Source: Megascapheus bottae | Taxonomy: Eukaryota > Chordata > Mammalia > Rodentia > Geomyidae | Length of the DNA stretch: 64,000 bases | Direction: 5' to 3' | Assembly (NCBI GenBank): GCA_024803745.1 | Contig: JANJXV010000014.1 | Coordinates: 5,061,001 to 5,125,000, forward strand | Shown here: in pieces, positions 52,181 to 63,492 of the stretch | How the letters are laid out: each line of letters opens with the position of its first letter | Position numbering within the stretch: the first letter of the stretch is position 1 | The notes under the pieces: model-generated | Databases searched by the model: none | The model's input: only the letters and a program-made list of their open reading frames with translations | Told to the model about the DNA's origin: nothing | Translations under genes and position numbers: made by a program

Positions 52181-53147
52181 AATCTACTCACTTGGAAAAT
52201 TTCCTGTCTCCACTATAGTTGAGTAATATTTAGGAGTAATATGTTCATTTTGGTTGGTGTGTCATGGTGAAGTTCTGGTTATCTGATAATCCCCAGAATG
52301 CCTGGTAACTTTTCGGGCACCTGGGAAATGGCTTGATGAGTGGGCTCCAATTCTTTGGAGAAGATTCATAGGAAGAACTTGGAATGTTATTACATGACCA
52401 TTTTCCTAGTCACTTGACTTGTTCATTGTGGGCCATGACCATGACTATATTGTAATAACTCAAATCAGACCTTGGTTTGCTGAGTGGAAGATTTTTAAAA
52501 ACTTAAGATCTTTGCTCAAATATTGTGATCTTAAAGACACCACTATGTAGCACCAAAGCTCCTGCAGTTTGATAACTGCTATAATTAATGTTTTGTCCTT
52601 GCTACCACCTGTGCTAGCCATTTACATCTGGCCTGCCACATTGCAACATCATGAACTCTGCTTCTCCATGGTTAACCTGAAATCAGATTTCTACTGCAAC
52701 ATTTCTGTCTTGCATCTTGATTTCGCCAATTCCATAGGTTAACTAATTCCACAGCTGTTCCAATGCCTTGCCTTACCATGGCCTGGGAAAGTGGGGTTGA
52801 TTCACATGATCTCCATTGCAGCCAGGTGTATCAGTGTGACAGATTTCTGAACAATGGACATAGGTAAGTCCCTAAGGCAGGCTTTGGTTATAGAATAAGG
52901 AGACATGGCTAGAGCCATGTCTCAAGAGGTATAGTGCTTGCCTGTAATGAGTGAGGCCAGTTTCAATGCCTAGGGATTGTCTTTCCATGACTGCTTCCTG
53001 AAGTATTGTCAGCTCTAACAGATCTGCCAATTTTCTGTGATCCTGCAGCCTTTCCCTAGATGTTTATAATCCATGGCACAAGGGCACTTAAAGCCCATTT
53101 GGGAATGTTGGATATCTGTTTAGAGCAAAAGCATTAAAAAGGAAGCC
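52181..53147. other. Intergenic unique sequence between PEX1 and GATAD1
   Basis: No gene, no named repeat. In the human order this interval lies where ERVW-1 is found, but no retroviral gene or LTR is recognisable. Confidence 0.5.
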
Positions 53148-53205
53148 TTAGCCAGAGGCCAGAGACTCATGCCTGTAATCCTAGCCAGTCAGGAGGCTGA
53201 GAATC
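53148..53205 (+). mobile_element. Type B SINE head fragment
   Basis: gccagagactcatgcctgta ... caggaggctgag then breaks off. Confidence 0.75.
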
Positions 53206-53410
53206 ACGTAAATAACTCTTTATTGTTCGTATGATTTCACCTGCTTAATGTGACCTAGTTCTTGAAGGAAAACTTCTGTGTTCTGGAAAGTCTTTCACAG
53301 CCAAAATCCAGAATGAGTTGGGATAATATTGTTACTCTCTTGTTATCTATTAAAACTATTAGAACTATTTAAAACTGATCTTTAAAAATTTTGTTAAAAC
53401 AATCATTTGA

Positions 53411-53627
53411 CGGGCTGGGAGTTTGGCCTAGTGGTTGAGTGCTTGCCTAGCATGCACAAAGACCCGGGTTCAATTCCTCAGTCCCACATACATAGAAAAA
53501 AGCCAGAAGTGGTGCTGAGGCTCAAGTGGTAGAGCTCTAGCCTTGAGAAAGTCCAAGGACAGTGCGCAGGCCCTGAGCTCAAGCCCAGGACTGGCAAAAA
53601 AACCAAACAAACAACAACAAAAAAAAC
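53411..53627 (+). mobile_element. Type A SINE with TSD
   Basis: Flanked by caatcatttga (53400-53410, 53628-53638). Confidence 0.93.
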
Positions 53628-53672
53628 CAATCATTTGAACACTCTAATTTGACTATTCACCTCTGTTCCAAA

Positions 53673-53732
53673 AAGCCAGGAGTAAAGATGTGGCTCAAGT
53701 GGTAAGGGTGCTAGCCTTGAGCAAAAAAAAAT
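53673..53732 (+). mobile_element. Solo 3' module fragment
   Basis: gccaggagtaaagatgtggc to gccttgagc then A run; no head. Confidence 0.7.
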
Positions 53733-53738
53733 CTATTA

Positions 53739-54754
53739 CATCTTAAAATCTACGTACTATAGCATTTGTGAATAGAGATGAAATTGTACAAAGAGCTGTC
53801 TACTGTTGCCTCTTTCCAACTGTACAGAAGCGTGTAATTGTGCAGAGAAAAAGTAAGGGTTCATGATGCTACTGTAGAAATCATAATCATGATCCCATCA
53901 GATTCTCAACTTCTCCTGGGGTTGAAATCTGCTAAGTCAGAAAAGGCCTTAACCTGTCCCCTTGCACCACTGCTCCCTCAGGTACCCAACCTGCACCTGA
54001 AGCACCTGGTTTCCCCAGCCAAAGCATGTTACAAGGAGTCCATGGTACATGGTTTTACTTTGGGGTGGACATTTTTAGCTGTCAAAGCAATACCTGCCAG
54101 TTACTTTCATGTCTGCCTGTTGCTATTCCAATGGCAGTGGGGAAACCTGCACTAGAGATGCTCCTCAGTGTTCTGTAGGGATGTGTGTGCACTGCCGAGG
54201 GATGGCTTGGTTGAAGCCATTCTCCCAGAGGGAAGGAAGAACAACCTGGAGCAGCTCTATTGAGGACAACTGGTGTTTCCACATGCCTGTTTGCTACAGA
54301 AGAGTCAGATGAAGATTGTTTTGAATCCTGGACTAATCATCCAATTGTTTTCCTTAAGGCTACAGCAGCCAGAAGCTTGTGCAGACATTTTCTAAGTAAG
54401 GAAATAAAAACTTTGATGAATATTGTTGGTCATGGTGACATTTTATTTGATTAAACCTTTGATCAGAAATCCAATCTTTAATTAATATTTTATAGTTCTA
54501 TAAAAATACAATCCATTTTATGAGTTTCTGAAAATAAATTATGAAGAAAAACAGATGGTACCTACTTCTAATGGTCTCTCAGAATTGCAGCCTTTGCTTG
54601 GGAAGGTACACATACAGAATGTTAACATTCACCTTCAAATACATTCCATTCTTTTCTACCCCTTATAAATTTTTAAGCCACAGGTAAAACGTTAACTGTT
54701 ACTAGGTAATTGGGAGCACACTTTTTAGTTGTTTTCCCATGTAAGAATTTTATG
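53739..54754. other. Unique intergenic / possible GATAD1 3'UTR sequence
   Basis: About 1 kb without SINEs. It has AATAAA on the plus strand (54403-54408) and on the minus strand (54447-54442). The 105-codon plus-strand ORF at 53838-54155 has no domain I recognise. Confidence 0.45.
54442..54447 (-). terminator. GATAD1: Candidate GATAD1 polyadenylation signal (AATAAA on minus strand)
   Basis: First clear canonical hexamer on the minus strand downstream of the GATAD1 stop, about 725 bp away; an SINE copy lies in between. The real 3' end could be further left. Confidence 0.3.
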
Positions 54755-55000
54755 GGCTAGGCACTGATGGCTCACACCTGTAATCCTAGCTATTCAGTAG
54801 CTGAGGATCGTGGCTCAAAGCCAAGCACGGACAGGAGTCCGTGAGACTCTTATCTCCAATTAATCATCAGAAAACTGGAAGTGGAGCTGTGACTCAATGT
54901 GGTAAAGTGCTAGCCTTAAGCAAAAAGAACTCTGGGACAGCACTAGCTCCCAAGTGCAAGCTCCACAAGCAAAACAACAACAACAGCAACAACAACAAAT
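54755..55000 (+). mobile_element. Type B SINE
   Basis: gggctaggcactgatggctc head; (CAA)n tail. Lies just 3' of GATAD1, probably in its 3'UTR. Confidence 0.9.
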
Positions 55001-55170
55001 TCATGGAAGAAGCATCTGGTATTTCTCACAGTAGTATAAATATCAGAAAATGGAAAATCCAGTTTGGGGGTTTTTTCCAGTTGTTTTGTTTTCTGTTTTG
55101 AAACCAGGGTCTTACACATGCTGGGTAAGAGATATGTTACTGAGTTTCCCAGCCTCAGTTTTAGTTGTAA

Positions 55171-55361
55171 CTACAAGTGGTTGGCAACTGTCTCCTTAAT
55201 GGTTATTGCAGGAGTAGGTCCAACATGAGTCCATATATAGCCTTTCTCTGGTCTGGTGGGGACAGTGGGAAATGGTGATGACCGTGACTTGAAATACTCA
55301 GAAGGTGCATGACAAACAAATTCCAAGTATTCCATCTTCCTTGGAAGGTCTTCCTCTGGCC
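55171..55361 (-). CDS. GATAD1: GATAD1 coding exon 5 (stop)
   Basis: Residues 213-275 (GPEEDLPRKMEYLEF...KETVANHL) then TAG. Acceptor cttccag. A (GT)n run on the transcribed strand lies 44-88 nt upstream of the acceptor. Confidence 0.96.
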
Positions 55362-55404
55362 CTGGAAGACAATCGGCTGTAGAGGTTAAAGTCAGTTTTG
55401 AATA

Positions 55405-55451
<47 letters not shown>

Positions 55452-58400
55452 TGACTCAATTGAGAAATGGATCTGAAAACACTGAACAGTTAAACATTTT
55501 GTGCTGGCACAGTTTTGCATACTGTATATCAGTGTCATAAATCCTCCCCCAAACACAGACTAGGAAATTATGATTCCCGTTTTGCACATGAGCACAGTGA
55601 GGCACAGTGACCCTGACAAATCTCACAGCTGTAAGGAGCATGGTTGTGGGCCCATAGTTTGTCTCCAGAGCCTGTGCTCTGCTCTGTGTGCTCCACTGCC
55701 TCTAGGGAGGGAATTTTAGGCCTTGGGGAAGAGAAGGGAAAAGAGAAAGGGGCCCAAGCAGATGAATATATCCTTTTACATATATCTAAGAGTTAACTGA
55801 GTTCAAGATATTACACTAGTTGTCAAACTCACCTATGATATAAGATGCAGGATCAAACTGATCTGTGGGGCTAGAAAGAGTGGGGATAAGCCATGTCAGT
55901 GCTGCGCTCTTCTCACAATACTGGTCCTGGATAAAACCCCGGATCTGAGCATAGTAGAGTTTTCCATCTTGCTCATCAATCACAGAAACAACATCACCAA
56001 TTTGGTAATATACTCCCTGGGAGAAACAAGATAATACCATATTTAAAATAAAAAACAACAAAACACAGCTAAGAATGTAGCTGCTTTAATAAGACAGCAG
56101 TTTTCAAAACAGGCAGTACTTGTTTCTTTATTCTTTTTGTGTGGGTTCTGGGGCTTACACTCAGGGCCTGAGCTTTTCTTTCTTTTTGCTCAAGGCTAGC
56201 ACTCTACTACCTGAGTCACAGCTTCATTTCTGGCTTTTTGGTGGTTAATTGGGGGTAAGGCTTATGGACTTTCCTTCCTGGAATGGCTGGCTGGCTTCAA
56301 ATTGATCTTCAGATTTCAGCCTCCTGAGTAACTGGGATTACAGATGTAAGTCACCAGTGCCCAAAGTCTTGTTTCATTTTTTTATTATTATTATTGTAGT
56401 TTATTATCATGTAGTAGGTACTTCATTTCTTGAACATTGATACCCTTCCTCATGTTTTCCTCCCTTCCCTTCCTCCACCCACCTTGTTTCATTAAAAAAA
56501 AAAAAAATTGGGAGAGGGGAAGAGTGGGTTATGGGGCTTGAACTTGGCCTCCTGAGCGCTGTCCCTAAGCTCTTTAGCTCAAGGCTACCACCCTACCCCT
56601 GGGCCTGGGTGCTGTTCCTGAGCTCTTCAGCTCAAGGCTTACCGCCCTACCCTTGAGCCAAACCCCACTTTCCATTTTCTAGAGGTTAACCGGAGGTAGG
56701 AGTCTCAGGTCCTTTTGTGCCCGGGCTGGCTTTGAACCTTGATTCTTAGATCTCAGCCTTCTGAATAGCTAGGATTACAGGCATGAGCCACCGTGCCTGG
56801 CTTATTGTTTCATTTTTTAAAGAAAAAAATTAGACACACATGCATATATGATAGTTTACACCTGGAACATGAACACTTGTTCATGTAAATTCTTTGATTT
56901 TGTACCAAAAAAAAAAAAAAGCAACCCCTGACTTTACTTCTTGGGAGTCATTTTGGTTTACAGCAAAATGGAGTGGAATGTACAGTGCTATCTCCCCCTA
57001 TATCCCTCCCCCAGCACATGTGCAGCCTCCCCCATCATCAATGACCCCACCAGCGAGGTCACACCTACACTGAAGAAATGTTATGACCCAAAGCCCATTC
57101 TTTTTTGTTTTTTGTTTTGTTTGTGAAAGAAGAAATAATATCTAAAACTGGGCATGGTGCTCATGCCTGTAATCCTAGCTACTCAGGAGGCTGAGATCTG
57201 AGCATCTTGGTTCAAAGCCAGCCTGGGCACTAAAAAGTCCATGAGACTCTTATCTCCAATTAACCACCAGAAAACCAGAAGTGGCTTTGTGGCTCAAGGG
57301 GTAGGGTAGTAGCCTTGAGCTGAGGAGCTCAGGGATAGCGCCCAGGCCCAAAGTTCACACTCCACAACTGACCAAACAAAAAGAATACCTAAGTCAATCA
57401 GGAAAATGACCACAAAATCTCAGGAGCTAGAGAGGACCAGGTTCAAGCCCCAGTAAAGACCCCCACCTTACCCCCCAAAAAAGAAGAAAAAAAAGAGTAT
57501 GAGAAACTATAGGAACACATGGAGATTGAATAGCACATTTCTCAATAACCAGTGGATCACTGAAAAAATACTCAGGAAGAAAAATTATAATTACTAGAAT
57601 TGAATGGAAATGAAAATATAACATACTGGAACCTTTGGAATACAGTAAAGGCACTACTAAGAGGAAAGTTTATAGCGATGAGTACTCACATTAAAAGTCA
57701 GAGAGACCACAAATTATTAACCAAAAGATGTACTTCAAAGTCTTAGAAACACAAAGCAAACCAATTGCAAACTCAGTAGACAGAAAAAATAAAGATCAAA
57801 GGAGGAATTAATGAAATAGAGACTAAAAGAAAAATCAGTGAAATGAAGAGTTGGTTCTTTGAAAAGATAAACAAGATTGGTAATCCTTTAGCTAAACTAA
57901 CTCAAAGTGAAGAAGATTCGAATCAATAAAATTAGAGATGAAAAGGGGACATTACATCAGATACTAAGGGAACTCAAATGCATATAAAAGGGGGAGTGTG
58001 TAGGGAAGAGACTAGGAGGAGGGAGGAGGGGACTGTACATAGTGATGCAGAAGTGAATATGTTTAAAGTAAATTAAATACACACATGAAAATAACAAAGA
58101 AACCCAATATTTCCTGAAGGTCTTACAGGTTGCATCTGTCATAATCCCGTCCTAAGACTTACAGTTTAAAAGTTTACATCACCTTTTCCACTGAACTTAC
58201 AGATGTCTGAAGTAACCCACGTCCTTTGGCTTTGTCCCAAGGGATCGTTATCAGAAAGTCTTGAACTCTCTCACCACAACTTCTATTAGGTATTAATTCC
58301 CATTAATGCCTTTATTTCTCTGGCTTCTGCTAGTGATCCCGCTCTTCCTGGTTCTAGGAGTCACCATGCACACTCTCTATGGGCCTGCGCATTCGAACAC

Positions 58401-58700
58401 ATTCCACCTCTGTCCTCACCCTCAATGCCTTCACATGGGATGGGATGTCTCCACACTGTCCAGTAGCATGTTAAGGTCACTTCCTGGAATCTATAGTTAA
58501 AAATATATACTACTAGGGGCCGGAAGTGTAGCCTAGTGCTTGCCTAGCATGCATGAAGACCCAGGTTCAATTCCTCAGTAGCACATACACAAAAAAAGCC
58601 AGAAGTGGCGCTGTGGCTCAAGTGGTAGAGTGCTAGCCTTGAGAAAGCCCAAGGACAGTGCTCAGGTCCAGAGACCAAGCCCCAGAACTGGCAAAAAAAA

Positions 58701-58748
<48 letters not shown>

Positions 58749-61700
58749 CTGGGAGTTTGGTCTAGTAGTATAGTGCTTGCCTAGCATGTATGAGGACCTG
58801 GGGTTGATTCCTCAGTACCACATACATAGAAAAGGCCAAAAGTGGTGCTGTCCCTCAAGTGGTAAGCTCTAGCCTTCTACAGGCTACATCTCTTCTCACC
58901 TCAGTTCTAGATGAGATGTTTTACAACAGCCACAAATGAGGAGAAACAACTTGGAAGATTAAATTTTTTTTCATTTTATACAAATACAATAGCAGAGACA
59001 TTTAGACTAAGACATGTTTTAGTAGCATATTATACACAGGCCCAACTGTTCTTCTACTAGCTCCACTGAAACTCACCTTGTAGAAGATGGATTCTGCAGT
59101 GATGATGGTGGAAACAGACTCAGGAGCTTTGATGGGCTGTGAGAAAAGAAAAACAAGAACATTAGCAACAATCATGGCATGTATGTGTGCAGAATGTGAA
59201 CAGGTAGCCTCAATAAAAAATAAAATTTTAAAAAAGGATATGAATAGGTATTCTTTAAGCCATATATTAGGGTCATATAATTTGAGAAATTCTGAAATGT
59301 ATTTTTTGGTGACAGGAAGTATGGTAAAACAACAGTGTTATAGCCAGGTATAATGATCACACCTGGATTCCTGGCACTAAGGAAACAGAGGCAGGATGAT
59401 CATGTATTGTAGACCAGCTTGGCCTATATAATAAAACCCAGTGTCCAAAATGAAACTCTTTAATGTACCATTTCTGCTACCATTAGCTTTAGAATTGCTG
59501 AGAAATAGGGTACCAGCTTCTGATAATACTGCTGAGGTCTAACACAAAGCTCCTCGTAACTCCATTGGACATTAACATCTGAATTATAAAAAGATACTAC
59601 TTCTGGGGCCAGGAGTTTGGCCTAGCGGTTAAAGTGCTTGCCTAGCATGTATGAAGACCCGGGTTCAATTCCTTGGTACCACATATATAGAAAAAAGCCG
59701 GAAGTGGTGTTGTGGCACAAGTGGTAGAGGTCTAGCCTTGAGAAAGTCCAAGGACAATGCTTAGGCCCTGAGTTCAAGCCCCACAACTGGCAAAAAAAAA
59801 AAAAAGATATTAGATCTAACAGCCCAAACATGAAGAGAATTGAATTTTAAAAATACAAAGGTGAATACAAAATGGAAAAAATACCTTTTTGAAGTATTCA
59901 TCTCAGTAATGGAACCTTCATTCTCAATTTTGTAGCAATCCTGAATTAAGACTCTAGAAACTTTGTGAGTTCTTACTAATTTGTTCCTTTGGAACTATCA
60001 TGAAATCCCTTCTTAAATCTCAATAACATCTCAATGCCACAACATAGAATCTGGGTCTCCTCCATCTATCTTGGTATCATCCTGGATGGATATTGTAGGG
60101 ATACGTATAATTAATGAAATAATTGAAGAGAAAAATCTGCAATATTAAAAACGGCAGAAAAGCCTGTGATATCAAACATGTTTTGTATAGTCAGTAAAAT
60201 GTCTCATCTTTAAATTATAAAATCTTAAATAAGTTAGAAAAATCTTAATAATTTGAAATCTGCATAAAAATCTATTGCAGGACCACTCTGTGCTTTCAAA
60301 ATGAGAATGCTCAGTTTAAGAAACATCTTTACTAGTATGTAAAGCATCCTTATTCTGAAGAGCATTATACTGAGGTTTGAAAGTCTGTACTGAAGCTGAG
60401 CACTAGTGGCTCATGCCTGTAATCCTAGCTAATTAAAAGGCTGAGATCTGAGGATCGTGGTTCAAAGCCAACGGAGCAGGAAAGTTGATGCGATTCTTAT
60501 CACCACTAAGAAGCTGGAAGTGGAACTGTGTCAAGTGGTAGAGTGCTGGCCTTGAGCACAAAAGCTCAGGGACACTGAGTTTAAGCCCAAAGGCCAGTCA
60601 CAACAACAAAAATCTGTAATGTTTGTGCATCATCACCTTATAATTCACAAGAGTAAAACTGAAAAGAAAATGTGCTGTTCATTCTACTATGTTTCCACAG
60701 TTTCTTTTTTTTTTTTTTTTTGCCAGTCCTGGGCTTGACCTCAGGGCCTGAGCACTGTCCTTGGACTTTTCTCAAGGCTAGAGCTCTACCACTTGAGCCT
60801 CAGCACCACTTCTGGCTTTTTTTCTATGTATGTGGTACAGAGGAATCGAACCCGGGTCTTCATGCATGCTAGGCAAGCACTTTAACCACTAGGCCAAACT
60901 CCAGCCCCCACGGTTTCTTTTTATAACAGAAGAGGGGATAATTGTTTAAAATTTTGTTGATTCATATTCATCAAACTCATTATGAATCAAAAAATGTTAA
61001 AACAGCATAAGAAACAAATAAGAATATGAGTCCCCCTATTTTCTTAGATCTTTAAAGAATTTTTAAAAAGTTTCCTAGTGTACTTTCTCATATCAAGAAC
61101 TATGATCTTGGCTCAGTGCTTGCTTAGCAAGCTGTGAGTTCAAATCCCACAATCACCAACAAACAAAACCCAAATCATAATCTCTCCTCTTCCTTTGCAA
61201 GGCTAACCTGTTAGCAAGGGCACATAAAGTTAATGCTCCTTTTATGTGTGCATTTTATATTTTCCAAGGGAAAAAGATGGAAGACTGGCCGACCCAGACC
61301 CAGTGACAGAGGCCGAGACAGAATGAATTACAAATGACATAAACATCAGGCATTCTTTTGGGAAGTCTGGCCCGCTTCCCACAACATGGCTGGCGGTTCC
61401 TAAGAGCAATTCCCATGTTCGACGGTGAGCAACAAGGGCAGTGACAGGGTACACGCACAACGTCATTCTGGTCAAAGGAGCTGTCCACAATCATCTTACA
61501 TTTTTTAATTTAAAAATATGTCTTCTCCCTTTTCCTTTAGTGGAAACTTTCTTTTCAGCAGCCGGAGCAGATTTGTATTTGGTGTTCCTGAGGCGAGCAG
61601 ACCTCCTGTGAATTTCTTGTTTACTCTGTGACACAGAAAATAAAAAGAACAACGACAAAACGCTGTAGAAAAAAAAGGAAAAGAGGACTGTGCGGATACG

Positions 61701-62377
61701 ACCACCGTACGGGGACCCCAGAGGACAGCTACTTGGGCGAGGGCGTTTGGAAATCAAGGGCTAGGGCCCGGGCGAGCAGACAGCTCTCTCAGGAGCGTGA
61801 GCGGCTCGCACGCAGGCTGGGGACCGGAGCCCAAGTCCAGGTCCGCGGGAATCACCACGGACGGCACCGGTCCCTTCATTCCTCCAGGCGGGAGGTGGGT
61901 CGGACGGCGTCGTGGGGTCCTTCTCCACGACCTCATAGCCTTATCGGTCACAGGACCGAAGGACCAGGTCGCGAGGGAAGGGGAGGCCCGGGTCCACCGC
62001 ACCGGGTGGCTATCCGGCCGTCCAGCGGCCATCCGGACGCCACTCTGCGGGGAGACGTGGGAAGGGGTCCTCCCGGGTGCGAGGGGGAAGGTGGCCCGGG
62101 CCGCGCTCACCTGCTTGCCGCCCCCGCCCCCGTTGCTCTGCGGAGGGGCGACCGAGGTGCCGGCGAAGGTGGCCGCCGCGAAGCCGCCGCCGGGGCCGCC
62201 GCCCGGGCCGGGCCCGCCGCCGCCGCCGCCCGGGCCGCCCGCCGTCCCCGCGCCGCCGCCCGCGCCGCCCCGGCCCGTGCAGTGGTGGCAGAGGATCTCC
62301 CCCTGCGGGCCCTTCTTCCACATGGAGGACGACGTGGTCTTGCAGACGCTGCAGGTGGGCTTCAGGCCCAGCGGCAT
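55171..62377 (-). CDS. GATAD1: GATAD1, GATA zinc finger domain-containing 1 (5 coding exons, complete)
   Basis: Minus-strand exons 62377-62111, 61625-61500, 59136-59077, 56016-55833 and 55361-55171 join in frame to 275 codons plus TAG. Start MPLGLKPTCSVCK sits in a strong Kozak context (gccaccATGc). A GATA-type finger is visible as C9-x2-C12 ... C30-x2-C33 (CSVC, CHHC). A glycine-rich linker (about 36-88), a basic stretch (SKQEIHRRSARLRNTKYK) and a conserved C-terminal half (VYYQIGDVVSVIDEQDG, ALTWLIPTLSSP, ending ITIKETVANHL) follow. Human GATAD1 is recalled as 269 residues; the six extra residues here are all in the glycine linker. Known role: nuclear chromatin protein in an HDAC/SIN3B/EMSY-type complex at H3K4me3. 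It is tail-to-tail with PEX1. Confidence 0.96.
55405..55449. repeat. (CA)n microsatellite, (GU)n in GATAD1 pre-mRNA
   Basis: Interrupted once near 55411; in GATAD1 intron 4 close to the exon 5 acceptor. Confidence 0.96.
55833..56016 (-). CDS. GATAD1: GATAD1 coding exon 4
   Basis: Residues 152-212 and one base of Gly213 (GVYYQIGDVVSV...DPASYII). Acceptor tcccag, donor GTGAGT. Confidence 0.96.
56134..56364 (-). mobile_element. Type B SINE, diverged
   Basis: gtgggttctggggcttacac to taagtcaccagtgccc. Confidence 0.83.
56380..56483 (-). mobile_element. L1 3' end fragment
   Basis: TTATTATT start, gtagtttattatcatgtagt ... cattgatacccttcctcatg; flanked by ttgtttcatt repeats. Confidence 0.65.
56516..56802 (-). 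mobile_element. Type B SINE with duplicated tail module
   Basis: Two 'gctgt(c/t)cctgagctctt'-type blocks about 57 bp apart. Confidence 0.88.
57145..57382 (+). mobile_element. Type B SINE
   Basis: actgggcatggtgctcatgc head, complete module. Confidence 0.9.
57490..58110 (+). mobile_element. L1 ORF2 fragment joined to L1 3'UTR
   Basis: Contains gagttggttctttgaaaaga and aacaagattggtaatccttt, the conserved L1 ORF2 segment between endonuclease and RT, then jumps to a 3'UTR-like ggaggagggaggaggggac and an A-rich end. Frames are broken. Confidence 0.78.
58516..58704 (+). mobile_element. Type A SINE
   Basis: Head shortened (gcctagtgcttgcctagc). Confidence 0.9.
58705..58747. repeat. (AT)n microsatellite
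   Basis: About 20 AT units grown from the A-tail of the preceding SINE. Confidence 0.95.
58749..58878 (+). mobile_element. Type A SINE, 3'-truncated
   Basis: Full head, but stops at agctctagcctt. Confidence 0.85.
59077..59136 (-). CDS. GATAD1: GATAD1 coding exon 3
   Basis: A 60-bp exon, residues 132-151 (PIKAPESVSTIITAESIFYK). Acceptor tcacag, donor GTGAGT. Too short for ORF calling; found by matching the expected protein. Confidence 0.95.
59341..59455 (+). mobile_element. B1-like monomer
   Basis: agccaggtataatgatcacacc ... agcttggcctatataataa. Confidence 0.72.
59605..59803 (+). mobile_element. Type A SINE
   Basis: Near-consensus; 'ggttaaagtgc' head variant; A14 tail. Confidence 0.93.
59804..60392. 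other. GATAD1 intron 2, unique part
   Basis: No repeat or exon recognised. Confidence 0.5.
60393..60610 (+). mobile_element. Type B SINE
   Basis: gagcactagtggctcatgcc head; several small gaps. Confidence 0.85.
60704..60907 (-). mobile_element. Type A SINE
   Basis: T19 tract; flanks ccacagtttcttttt and ccacggtttcttttt form an imperfect TSD. Confidence 0.93.
61500..61625 (-). CDS. GATAD1: GATAD1 coding exon 2
   Basis: Residues 90-131 (SKQEIHRRSARLRNTKYK...HIFKLKN), identical in length to human. Acceptor tcacag, donor GTAAGA. Confidence 0.96.
62111..62377 (-). CDS. GATAD1: GATAD1 coding exon 1 (GATA finger, Gly-rich linker)
   Basis: Residues 1-89. Ends GGGGGKQ before donor GTGAGC. The linker from about residue 36 is almost wholly G/A/P, encoded by CpG-rich codons, and is six residues longer than I recall for human. 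Confidence 0.95.
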
Positions 62378-62760
62378 GGTGGCCGGCTCGGGCGGCCCCC
62401 GCGGGCGGAGCGACACGGGAATGGCGCTCGCTTGCCCCGGCCGCCCTCAGGCGGGCCCGCCACCCTGACGACTGGAAGAGCGGGGAAGGCGACGACGGCC
62501 TGGACGCGGAGTCGGCCGGTGCGAGAACCAGGCCGCGACCACTGCCCCCTGCAGGCGGGCGGCAGGTGGCGGCCGCTCGCGGCCCAGCTCCAGCGCGGGG
62601 CGGGAGGGGTGGGGGGTACGGGTGGGGCTGGAGGAAGAAAGGGCGGGAAGAGTGGGGGAGCTTGTCCAATCAGAGAAGGAACCTCGCTGCTTCCGGCAGT
62701 AGGCGGGGCTCGCGCCGCAGCGGGACACACCCCAGGCCCCTGACAGGAAGTGCCCTTCCC
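62378..62760 (-). promoter_or_regulatory. GATAD1: GATAD1 CpG-island promoter and 5'UTR
   Basis: Very CpG-rich; the island continues through exon 1 and intron 1 to about 61700. A plus-strand CCAAT box at 62666-62670, ETS-type GGAAG cores near 62690-62695 (reverse) and 62746-62750, and GGGCGGG-like GC boxes are visible. No TATA box seen. Confidence 0.7.
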
Positions 62761-63380
62761 TCCTGTTATTCTTGGAGCTGGCTGCAGTTCAGCTGACCGT
62801 CGCTTAGGGGAGAGGCTCTCAAACTTCTCGGTAGAAGAGTTCAGAATTAGGTGCCAGGTAAAGGGCAGGATGCCCTGCTAAATATGAAGTTCAGATTTTT
62901 AGAAATCGAATATATATATATATATACATATACATATAGTTGCATCCCATGCAATAATCCTAACTGCGATTCAAGTCTACGCAGGTATCCTGTCCGGTGA
63001 TTTTTATTTCCTAAATCTAGCAATCTTACCTGGGACATCTTGATGCTTTTAAAAAATAGTTTTTAAAACTTTCACCCAGTAGTGCGCTAGGTCTAAACAG
63101 GAGTTTATACATTACCACCTAAAATGGAAGCATTCTGAAGTCTGAAATACACAGCACACGTTTGGTAGGGCTTAAGGTGATGGTGATATTTTATGCAGCA
63201 TCTATATCACTGAGAAAATCAGAGAGCAAAAGGCAGGCAACTGGTTTGGCATTGTTGGTAAATAGTTCTGATCCCGAGAACTTGGTGAAAAAGGTCCTAG
63301 GATCACACTCCAGAACAAATGGCTGGCCTAGGTCAAGCTATTACTTCCCAGAAGACAAATAGCCTCTATTAACATCACTA
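62761..63380. other. Upstream of GATAD1, unique
   Basis: Non-CpG sequence with a short (TA)n at 62910-62938; no gene seen. Confidence 0.5.
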
Positions 63381-63492
63381 GCTGCTGCTGCTCCTCCTCC
63401 CCCTCCTCCTCCGCCTCCTCCTCCCCCTCCTCCTCCTCCTCCCCCCCCCTCCTCCTCTCCTCCTCCTCCTCCTCCTCCTCCTCCTCCTTCTT
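63381..63492. repeat. CTC/CCT triplet tract
   Basis: About 110 bp almost pure pyrimidine on the plus strand, starting CTGCTGCTG and turning to CTCCTC with C runs. Confidence 0.96.

Noticed and set aside
53838..54155. 105-codon ORF between PEX1 and GATAD1
   Set aside because: No recognisable motif, no splice or promoter context; consistent with chance in unique DNA.
57490..58110. Possible coding gene from ORF2-like text
   Set aside because: L1 remnant with broken frames and a large internal deletion.
61628..62743. 371-codon plus-strand ORF, plus other long GC-rich ORFs over GATAD1 exon 1
   Set aside because: Shadow frames of a CpG island opposite a well-supported coding exon; low-complexity R/G/P content, no domain.
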